Positions 25,186 through 32,853 of a stretch of DNA of 47,520 nucleotides are shown piece after piece; within the stretch, counting starts at the first letter, position 1; the number at the start of each line of letters is the position of its first letter. Origin of the DNA: Planctomycetota bacterium (GTDB lineage: Bacteria; Planctomycetota; UBA1135); the NCBI GenBank assembly GCA_003696625.1, contig RFGR01000172.1, positions 1 through 47,520 on the forward strand, in the 5' to 3' direction. The position numbers and the translations under genes were made by a program. The notes beneath the pieces were generated by a model that was not told where the DNA came from, ran no database searches, and saw nothing but the letters and a program-made list of their open reading frames with translations.

Positions 25186-27458
25186 AACAGCAGCTTCGGG
25201 GGCGCCGGCGCACCGCCCCGCTTCAGCCGCTCCACCGCCTGCCGGGCGGCGCGGCGGACCTGTTCGTCGGGGTCCCGGAGCAGCCGGATCACCGCCGGGG
25301 CGGCCTCGAACACGCCGAAGCCGGCCAGGACACCGGCCGCCTCGGCCCGGAATTCCGGGTCGGGGTCGGCCAGCATCGCCAGCAGTTCGCGGAGAGCGGC
25401 GGCGCGGGGATCCGCTTCCGGCCCGGTCTCCGGCGCCGGCGGCGAGACCTGTTCCAGCCACTCCTGCTCCTGCTGGATCTGGCTTCGGATCGCGGCCAGC
25501 GCTTGCTCGATCCGGTCCCGGACGCCCGGGTCGCCGACCAGACGCAGGGCCCGGGCGAGTTCGAGCCCCGCCTCGGCGCTCCCGATCCGGCGCAGTCCCT
25601 CCACCGCCGAGGCCAGGACCTCGGGCGACTCGGCGGTGCGAAGCGCTTCGGTCAGGATCGCTCGATCCTCGGGGCGCGGCGCCCGGGCGAGGGCGGCGAT
25701 CGCCCGCCGGGTCGGGAGGGTGTCACCGGCCGGCGGATACCGGTCGAGGATTTCGCGAGCGAGGGCGGCGGCGGCCGGGACGGGCAGCGGCCCGAAGTCT
25801 CCGAGCAGCCGTTCGCGGACCTCCTCGGGCAGCGAGGGCTCGCGCAGAACGAGTCGGAGGAACGCGGCCTGACGGCGGGCGTCCTCCGGGAACAACGGCA
25901 CCAGCAGGTCCAGGGTGACGGTCAGATCCCGATTCGAGCCGACCACCGCCGGATCGGCGAGGAGGTCGAGGGCAGCCTCCTCGACCCCGGCGCGCTCCAG
26001 CCGGGCGGCGGCGGCGATCGCGAAGGCCCGCGCCGCCGGCGGCCGATCGGCGGCCAGACCGGCCGGCGGCAGGATGCGCTCGGCCAGATCCGGCCGCTGG
26101 GCGAGTCCGGCGACCAGGGCCGGCCAGCCGACTTCCTCGAGCAGGTCCGGCAGCTTCCGGAGGTCGAAGGCCGGCCGGGCATCGGCCGGCCCGGCCGCGA
26201 GCAGGAGGAGCAGCGCCTCCGTGCTCCGGCCCCAGTCGGGGCGGAGGAGGAAGGCGGCGGCGGCGCGCTGGCGGAGCCAGCCGGGGCGGCCTTCCTCCAG
26301 CAGCAGCGACCAGACCGACTCGGTGCCGGCGGCGGGCCGCTCGCCGGCGAGCAGTAAGTCCAGGAGCCCGCCGGCGTCCACCGGCCCCAGTTCGGCGGCG
26401 AGATCGGCCACCGTCCGGGCCAGGCGGGGATCGAGGGCTTCGAAATCGACCTGGGCCGACAGGAGCGGCAGCGCCCGCCAGCGGGTGAGGGGGCGGCGCA
26501 GGAGACGGACCGTGAGCGAGGCGAGGCCGGGCCGCGGCCGCGGCTGATTGCCGGCGTCGTCGATCCAGAGGCCGTCCACCAGGTGCGGATCGCCGCGCCG
26601 GAGCAGAAGCTCGAGCGCGTGCAGAGCCCAGGCGTCCGGCGCCCGATCCAGGACAGCGTTCATCAACTCGAGGGTGCCGGCCGGGTCCACGCGGAGGAGG
26701 AGATCGAGCGGATCGCCGGGGCCGGCCGCGTCGGCGCCTTCGAGGCGTTCCAGGACCAACCGGGCCAAGGCCGGCGCGGCGCGCAGGCCGAGGTTCAGGA
26801 TCTCCTTGTCCCCGCCGTCGGCCAGCAGGCGACGAACCTCCCGTTCCAGCGCCGGCGACGGAGGTCCAAAGGAACGGCTCAGGATCTCTTCCGCCGCCGG
26901 GGACAGGCCGGCGACCGCGGGTTCCTGCTCGATGGGGGAGGCGGCGTCCGGCTCTTCGGCCGGCGGCCGGCGGAGTGGGCCGAGTTTGTCTCGGAATCCG
27001 GTCAGTTCCGGGTCGGCGGCGGCGCGGCGGGCCGCAGCGACGGCCGCGGCATCCGGCGGGATCAGCTCCGGCCGGCTGCCGTCGGCGAGCCGGAAGCCCT
27101 CGGGGAGCAGGAACTCGCCCAGCGCCGCGCGCGCCTCCTCCTTGCACCCGGTCGCGGCCAGCACCCGGGCCCGTTCCCGCGCCACCGCGGCGTAGAGCGG
27201 CGCCCGATCGCCGGCGAACCGGGCGTCGTTCACGCTCAGCCGCAGCCGTTCGAGCGCGGCCAGGGCCGCGGCGGGGTCCCTTCGGGCGGCCCACTCGAGG
27301 CGGAGTCTGGCCAGATCCTCTTCGATCCGCTCCCGAGTCGCGGCCGGGGAGGTGCGGGCGACGCCGTCCGCGCCGAGGATGGCACCGCTCCAAAGCCGGC
27401 CCGCGCCGGGATCCTGGAGAAGAGGCAGGAGGAGGAGCGAGACGAGGGCGAGAGTCAT
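25182..27458 (-). CDS. Secreted HEAT-repeat protein (758 aa)
   Basis: MTLALVSLLLLPLLQDPG signal; Ala/Leu/Asp/Pro-rich repeats such as LADPDPEFRAEAAGVLAGFGVFEAAPAVIRLLRDPDEQVRRAARQAVERL. Confidence 0.72.
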   Translation of the reverse strand: MTLALVSLLLLPLLQDPGAGRLWSGAILGADGVARTSPAATRERIEEDLARLRLEWAARRDPAAALAALERLRLSVNDARFAGDRAPLYAAVARERARVLAATGCKEEARAALGEFLLPEGFRLADGSRPELIPPDAAAVAAARRAAADPELTGFRDKLGPLRRPPAEEPDAASPIEQEPAVAGLSPAAEEILSRSFGPPSPALEREVRRLLADGGDKEILNLGLRAAPALARLVLERLEGADAAGPGDPLDLLLRVDPAGTLELMNAVLDRAPDAWALHALELLLRRGDPHLVDGLWIDDAGNQPRPRPGLASLTVRLLRRPLTRWRALPLLSAQVDFEALDPRLARTVADLAAELGPVDAGGLLDLLLAGERPAAGTESVWSLLLEEGRPGWLRQRAAAAFLLRPDWGRSTEALLLLLAAGPADARPAFDLRKLPDLLEEVGWPALVAGLAQRPDLAERILPPAGLAADRPPAARAFAIAAAARLERAGVEEAALDLLADPAVVGSNRDLTVTLDLLVPLFPEDARRQAAFLRLVLREPSLPEEVRERLLGDFGPLPVPAAAALAREILDRYPPAGDTLPTRRAIAALARAPRPEDRAILTEALRTAESPEVLASAVEGLRRIGSAEAGLELARALRLVGDPGVRDRIEQALAAIRSQIQQEQEWLEQVSPPAPETGPEADPRAAALRELLAMLADPDPEFRAEAAGVLAGFGVFEAAPAVIRLLRDPDEQVRRAARQAVERLKRGGAPAPPKLLF

Positions 27459-27525
27459 GTCCCGGTTGTCCGAGTTCCCGCACTCCAGCTTGTCAGCCGC
27501 GGATGGATTCGGTGTCAACCCGGTG

Positions 27526-28251
27526 TCAAGCGCCGTCTTCGCCCTCGGGCGAGAACTTGTAGCCGACCCCGTGCACGGTGAGCAGGTGCCGGGGCCGCTC
27601 CGGCCGCTCTTCGATCTTCTTGCGCAACTTGAGCACGTGGGTGTCCACGGTGCGTGGGGTCGGGAAGGCGTCGCGGCCCCAGACCTCGTCCAGGATCCGG
27701 TTCCGGGCCAGGACCTGGCCGGGGTGGTCGAGGAAGAACCGCAGCAGCTCCAGTTCGCGGCGGGAGAGGCCGTGCCGGGTCCGGCCGCGGACCAGCGAGT
27801 AGCCGGCGAAGTCCACCTCCACCTCGCCGAAGCGGGCGCGGCCGCGGGCGGAGCGGCCGGGTTCGGCGGCGCCCGCGCGCCGGAGCAGCGCCCCGACCCG
27901 GAGGAGCAGCTCCCGCATCGAGAAGGGCTTCACCAGGTAGTCGTCGGCGCCGTACTCGAAGCCCTGGATCCGGTCCCATTCTTCGCCGCGGGCGGAGAGG
28001 ATCAGGACCGGCAGCGCGGTCCGTTCGCGGCGGATCGAGCGCAGGACCTCGAAGCCGTCGCGGCGCGGCAGCATCAGGTCGAGGAGGACCAGGTCGGGAG
28101 CGGAGGAGAGCGCCAGCTCCTCGCCGGCAACGCCGTCGGCCGCTGTGAGGACGGTGTATCCCTCGGCGGCGAGGGCGTCGGCCAGCGCCAAGCGCAGGGC
28201 CTCCTCGTCCTCGATCACCAAGATCCGGGCCGGCGACGGGGGCGGGGTCAT
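27526..28251 (-). CDS. OmpR/PhoB-family response regulator (241 aa)
   Basis: ARILVIEDEEALRLALADALAAEGYTV...DLVLLDLMLPRRDGFEVL...YGADDYLVKPFSMREL; winged-helix RELELLRFFLDHPGQVLARNRILDEVWGRDA...TVDTHVLKLRKKIE. Confidence 0.95.
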   Translation of the reverse strand: MTPPPSPARILVIEDEEALRLALADALAAEGYTVLTAADGVAGEELALSSAPDLVLLDLMLPRRDGFEVLRSIRRERTALPVLILSARGEEWDRIQGFEYGADDYLVKPFSMRELLLRVGALLRRAGAAEPGRSARGRARFGEVEVDFAGYSLVRGRTRHGLSRRELELLRFFLDHPGQVLARNRILDEVWGRDAFPTPRTVDTHVLKLRKKIEERPERPRHLLTVHGVGYKFSPEGEDGA

Positions 28252-30161
28252 GCCAACGGCACCTCCAGCACGAAACAGGCGCCGCGGCCGTCCGGCGGCG
28301 TCTCGCAGCGCACGCTGCCGCGGTGGGCGAGGGCGATCCGCCGAACGATGGCCAGGCCGAGACCGAGGCCTTCGCCGCCCGTGTCCCCGCTGCCGCCGCG
28401 TTCGAACGGCTGGAAGATCCGTTCCCGCCGGCCGGGCGGAACGCCGGGCCCCCGGTCCCGGACCGCCACCCGAAGGACCGGGGCGGAGCGGACCGTCGTG
28501 CCGACCTCGACCCTCACCTCGCCGTCGCCGTGCCGGCAGGCGTTGTCGATCAGATTCAGCACCGCCCGGCGTAGCGCCTCGCCGTCGATCAGGGCCTCGG
28601 GCAGGTCGATTTCCCGCCGGAACTCGAGGCTGGAGCCGTGGCGTTCGGCCAGATCGGCGGCGCCGCGCTCGAGTTCCTCGGCCCAGGCGGCGAGATCGGT
28701 CGTCTCCAGTCGGGGCTCGGGCGGCAGGCCTCGCTCGAGGCGGGAGACGTCGAGCAGGTCCTCGACCAAGCGGCGGAGACGGGCCGCCTCACGCCGAATC
28801 AGCCGGTGGTACCGGGCGGTGGAGCCCGGGCCGGCCCGGCTGCTTTCCAGGTTCTCCGCCATCAACAGGATCGAGGCCACTGGAGTGCGGAGTTCATGGG
28901 AAACGGTGGCCACGAAGCGGGAGCGGAGTTCCTGCAGCCGCCGTTCGCGGGCCAGGGACCGGCCGGCGAACAGGCCGGCGGCGGCACAGAGCAGGCCGAG
29001 AGCGACCAGGCCGAAGCGGCGGGCGCGGGCGCCGGCGCCGGCGGCGGCGACGAAACCCTCCGGGTCGGAATGGACCAGGTCGAAGGCGAAAGTCGGGCCG
29101 GCGAGCTGGATCGGGCCGCGGAGCACCCGACCGGCCGTCGGCCCGCCGAACGAGACCTCGAAGCCGTCTTCGAGGATTCGGGAGTCTTCGAGGGCGGCGG
29201 TGAAGGCCGCTTCCAGCCCCGGCCGATCCAGGAACCAGGCCTGGCAGCCGTCCTTCTCCCGGACGGCGAGGAGGACGTCCGCGCCCCGGACCTGGATCGA
29301 GGCCTCGGCCGCCGAGGGCTCGGGAATCGCCCAGCCGGCGGCGGCCAGAGCCCGCAGATCTCGGGCCGCCTCGAAGGAGCGGAGGCGCGGATCGCCGGGG
29401 GCCAGCATCTCGGCCAAGGCGCTCCGGAGCGGGGGCCGGCTCAACCGCAGCCGCCCGTCCTCACCGCGGATCAGGGCGGGCGGGGAGTCGGGCAAGGCGA
29501 GCGCCCCGGAGGTCCACGCGGAGACCAACCGATCCCGCCCTTCGGACCGTTCCGCGGGATCGAGCAGCGGCTCGGCGGCGAGGTAGGAGAGCAGCAGACA
29601 GGAAAGGCCGTTCTCGGCCTCGTCGCCGGTCAGCTCCTCCACCGCGCGGCGCCAAGACCGGGCCACCGCATCGCGGTCTTCGGCCCTGGCCGCGTACTGG
29701 ATCAGCCGCAACCGGGCGACGGCCCGCCGCCGCGGATCGGAGGTGCCGGCCAGGGCCTCCTCCAGGTCGGCGCGGGCGCCGTCCAAGTCGCCCTCGGCTT
29801 CCTTCTCCTCGGCCGCCGCCAGCAGCGCTTCGAAGGCGGTCGGCCGCTCCGAGCGCCAGGAAGACCAGTCGCGTCCGGTCGATCCGGCCGGCACCGACGC
29901 CTCGCGGGCGGCGGCCCGGTCCCAGCTGAGAGCAGGGGGTTCGGTCCCGATCAGGGCTGACGGATCGCGGAGGAGCCGACGCCATTCCGCCTCCACTGCC
30001 TCCAATGTGGAGGTCGTCGCCCGGGCGAGGGCGGCCTCGCCGATGGCCCGCGGGTCTCCGGAGGGGCCGAAGGCGGCGAGGATCAGGAAGGCGCCGGCGA
30101 GGAGCCCGAGGATCGCGACCCCGCGCTCCAGACCGAAGGCGGACCGCCCGCTGTGCGCCAT
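28248..30161 (-). CDS. Sensor histidine kinase with extracytoplasmic helical-repeat-like region (637 aa)
   Basis: Two TM segments flanking a long region; RSRFVATVSHELRTPVASILLMAENL (H box), NLIDNACRHGDGEV (N box), VAVRDRGPGVPPGRRERIFQPF (G boxes); ATGA overlap with response regulator. Confidence 0.93.
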   Translation of the reverse strand: MAHSGRSAFGLERGVAILGLLAGAFLILAAFGPSGDPRAIGEAALARATTSTLEAVEAEWRRLLRDPSALIGTEPPALSWDRAAAREASVPAGSTGRDWSSWRSERPTAFEALLAAAEEKEAEGDLDGARADLEEALAGTSDPRRRAVARLRLIQYAARAEDRDAVARSWRRAVEELTGDEAENGLSCLLLSYLAAEPLLDPAERSEGRDRLVSAWTSGALALPDSPPALIRGEDGRLRLSRPPLRSALAEMLAPGDPRLRSFEAARDLRALAAAGWAIPEPSAAEASIQVRGADVLLAVREKDGCQAWFLDRPGLEAAFTAALEDSRILEDGFEVSFGGPTAGRVLRGPIQLAGPTFAFDLVHSDPEGFVAAAGAGARARRFGLVALGLLCAAAGLFAGRSLARERRLQELRSRFVATVSHELRTPVASILLMAENLESSRAGPGSTARYHRLIRREAARLRRLVEDLLDVSRLERGLPPEPRLETTDLAAWAEELERGAADLAERHGSSLEFRREIDLPEALIDGEALRRAVLNLIDNACRHGDGEVRVEVGTTVRSAPVLRVAVRDRGPGVPPGRRERIFQPFERGGSGDTGGEGLGLGLAIVRRIALAHRGSVRCETPPDGRGACFVLEVPLA

Positions 30162-30207
30162 GGGGTCCAGGGTAGTGCGCCGTCGCGATCGGCTGTCAAC
30201 GCCCTGT

Positions 30208-30560
30208 GAATCTGGTCCCACCTTCTGGCGCTCGGTTGTTGCCCTTGATGTAACCATGGCCGGTGCGAACCGTCCCCAGCAAGGGGAGGTTTCGCGAGTC
30301 TGCCCGGTCCGCAAGCGGCCGTGGCGGCCGAGTAGTCGTCCCCGGGGCCCCGGGGTCGGCAGGAGGCCGGCATCTTCTCCACGCCCCGATGCGGGCGGGC
30401 GCATCCCAGCTGGGCCGGACATTGGGCCTCGCGATTCCGGCGCAGGACCGGAAGGCGTGAGCCGGTGCTAGGCCCCTGGGGCGCTGCCTCTCGAGGAGTT
30501 CGACGACCAGCGGGTTACACCGGAAGAGGAAGATCAGGGCCACCGGGTGGGACCAGATTC
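30208..30560. mobile_element. Candidate MITE-like or decayed insertion sequence with 48-bp imperfect terminal inverted repeats
   Basis: GAATCTGGTCCCACC at 30208-30222 and its reverse complement at 30546-30560; TGTAACC at 30249-30255 mirrored by GGTTACA at 30513-30519, both ending exactly 48 nt from the outer edges. Confidence 0.5.
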
Positions 30561-30584
30561 GTCCTAGGATGGTCGGCTCGAGCC

Positions 30585-32702
30585 ATGACCACCCGCCGTC
30601 TCGCGCTCCTCCTCCTCCTCGCCGCCGTCGCCGGCCTGGCCTACGTGGCCTTTGCGCCCCGGCGCGACACGCCGCCGGCCCCGGTCCCGGTCCCCAACGG
30701 CGCCAGCGCCGACGGGGTCGAATCCACCGCTCCCGGAGCGGCTGCGGCGGCCGAAGGAGGCCGGACCACCCTGGATCAGGGCGACCTCGCCCCGGCCGAA
30801 GGGCTCGGCTTCGTGCGCGGCCGGGTCGTCGGTCCGGACGGCCGTGGCCTGCGCGAGGCCCGTGTCCGGCTCGTTCCGGCCGGCGGCTTCCTGGCTCTCG
30901 GCATGCCGCGATCCGCCCTGGTCGAGGGGATGACCGCCTGCCGCCCGGACGGAGGCTTCTCGTTGCCGCTCACCGACCCGGATCAGCCGTTCACGGTCGG
31001 TGCGGTCGCCCCGGGTTATGCCCCACGCCGGGCGCCGGTCGAGGATCCCTCGCGGCCGGTCACGGTCCGCCTAGTGCCCGAGGTCCAGGTGTCCGGTTCC
31101 GTGGTGGACGAGGCCGGTGCTCCGGTGGCCGAGGCCGAGATCCGACTCACCGGGCCTCCGCAGCTCGACGGTCTGCCGGATCCGGCGGTCAGCGGGCCGG
31201 ACGGCTCCTTCGTCCTCGCCGCTCCGGGCGCCGGCACCTACGGGCTGAAGGTGCGGAGCGCTGCCGGCGCCGATGTCTTCCTGGAGGGAATCGAGGTGGC
31301 GGAGGGCATGGAGCCCTTGCGGGTGGTGGTGCGCGGTTCCGGCGGGGTGATCGTTCGGGTGAGCGAACGCGGCGGCGGACCGATCGAGGGGGCCGAGGTC
31401 GAGCTGCGGTCGACCAGCGTGGCCCTGGCCCGCGACGGCAGCAAGCGGACCCGGACGGACTCGGCTGGAGTTGCCAGGATCCTGTCGGTCGACCCGGGCT
31501 CCTGGATCCTGCGGGTGGCTGCGCCCGGCTACGCCGAGGTGCGGCGCCGTCACCAGCAGCGGAGCGCCGGGCCGGAGGAGATCCGGGTGGAGCTGGCCCA
31601 GCCCGGAACCCTCGAGGCGACGGTCGTGGACCGGTCCGGGTTGCCGGTACCGGGTTTCCAGGTCTTGCTCCAGGCCCGCGACCTCCAGCAGCGGCTTCAA
31701 GAGGCGGCCGGTCCCCGGACCACGGACCCGTCCGGGGTCGCCCGTTGGAGCGGGCTGGAGGCCGGCTCCTACTTCGTGATCGGCGGCGGCGAAGGCTGGC
31801 AGATGGATCTAGAAACCACCCTCGGCGGCGGCGAAGGCGACCTCGGGGAGAAGAAGGGCGGACTCGGCAGTTCGGTGGTCGAGGTCGAGGTCCTTCCCGG
31901 ACAGGTGGTGCGGGCTGAGCTGGTTCTCCGCGGTCACGCCCGCGTTCGGGCCGAGGTCCACGACGACTCCGGCCCGGTGGTCGGAGCCGAGGTCCGACTG
32001 CACCGCCGGGGGGTCGCCTCCGAGCATGCCGTGGCGCGCGGGGTCACCGGCCAGGACGGCTCGGTTCTGTTGCCGCCGGTTCGTCCGGACGTCTACCAGT
32101 CGTCGGTCCTGTTGGCGGAAGGGAGGATCCAGGTCGCCGGCCCGGAAATCCGGATCGAGGGGGCCAGTCGGACCGTCCGGATCGACCTGCCCGCCGGCGA
32201 GGTGGTCGGAACGCTCGCGGCCAGCGACGGCCCGGTGGCCGGAGCGCGGGTGGAGATCACCGGTGCCGGCGCGCCGCGGTCCTGGGCTGTGACCGCCGCC
32301 GACGGGTCCTTCCGCCTCCCGTATCTGCCGGAAGGAGAACTCCTCCTGCAGGCCAGAGTGGACGGCTTCCTGCCCTGGAAATCGCGGCCGCTTGCCAGCG
32401 ATGGTCGCAGTCGGGTGGACTTGGGGGTGGTGCGCCTCGATCGTGCGGCCACGATCGCCGGCCGGGCCCTCGGTCTGCCGCCGGAAAGCCAGCAGGGCTT
32501 CGCCTTCCGGCTGGTCGAACTTCACGACACCCAGGGCCGCCGGGTGGCGGTCTCGGCGCTGGAGAACGGAGATCGGTTCCGTTTCGATGAGGTGCGTCCG
32601 GGCAGTTACACCCTCGTCGTCACTGCGGCCGGCCGCATGTACCCGGGGATACCGATCCAAGTGAGCGAGGGGCGGAACGAGGTCGAGATTCGACCAGAAT
32701 AG
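30585..32702 (+). CDS. Membrane-anchored protein with repeated CarboxypepD_reg-like (beta-sandwich) domains (705 aa)
   Basis: N-terminal TM LALLLLLAAVAGLAYVAF; repeated patterns VRGRVVGPDGRGLREARVRLVP, VSGSVVDEAGAPVAEAEIRLTG, LEATVVDRSGLPVPGFQVLL, VGTLAASDGPVAGARVEITG. Confidence 0.8.
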   Translation: MTTRRLALLLLLAAVAGLAYVAFAPRRDTPPAPVPVPNGASADGVESTAPGAAAAAEGGRTTLDQGDLAPAEGLGFVRGRVVGPDGRGLREARVRLVPAGGFLALGMPRSALVEGMTACRPDGGFSLPLTDPDQPFTVGAVAPGYAPRRAPVEDPSRPVTVRLVPEVQVSGSVVDEAGAPVAEAEIRLTGPPQLDGLPDPAVSGPDGSFVLAAPGAGTYGLKVRSAAGADVFLEGIEVAEGMEPLRVVVRGSGGVIVRVSERGGGPIEGAEVELRSTSVALARDGSKRTRTDSAGVARILSVDPGSWILRVAAPGYAEVRRRHQQRSAGPEEIRVELAQPGTLEATVVDRSGLPVPGFQVLLQARDLQQRLQEAAGPRTTDPSGVARWSGLEAGSYFVIGGGEGWQMDLETTLGGGEGDLGEKKGGLGSSVVEVEVLPGQVVRAELVLRGHARVRAEVHDDSGPVVGAEVRLHRRGVASEHAVARGVTGQDGSVLLPPVRPDVYQSSVLLAEGRIQVAGPEIRIEGASRTVRIDLPAGEVVGTLAASDGPVAGARVEITGAGAPRSWAVTAADGSFRLPYLPEGELLLQARVDGFLPWKSRPLASDGRSRVDLGVVRLDRAATIAGRALGLPPESQQGFAFRLVELHDTQGRRVAVSALENGDRFRFDEVRPGSYTLVVTAAGRMYPGIPIQVSEGRNEVEIRPE

Positions 32703-32718
32703 TCCGGATCCGACCTGA

Positions 32719-32775
32719 AAACTAATTCTTGAAAAGAAAGCAGGTTCCCTGGGGAAATCTTTGGTATTATCCTGA
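32719..32775 (+). promoter_or_regulatory. AT-rich promoter/leader region upstream of the triple-repeat secreted protein
   Basis: ctaattcttgaaaagaaagcaggttccctggggaaatctttggtattatcc is far more AT-rich than its surroundings; TATTAT at 32765-32770. Confidence 0.4.
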
Positions 32776-32853
32776 AGTCAGATCCGGTCCTCGGGTCCTC
32801 CGTCCCGGCGCTCCGCGCCTTCCCAACCCCTTCCCCAACCCACCGATTCCTCG

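Noticed and set aside
30196-30543. 115-aa minus-strand ORF inside the candidate mobile element
   Set aside because: Starts and ends within the inverted repeats, no recognisable transposase motif, Arg/Pro-rich; not supported as coding.
30162-30584. Possible tRNA or structured RNA in the long intergenic region
   Set aside because: GGTTACA recalled a T-arm, but no acceptor or anticodon stem could be formed, and the motif is explained better as part of the inverted repeats.
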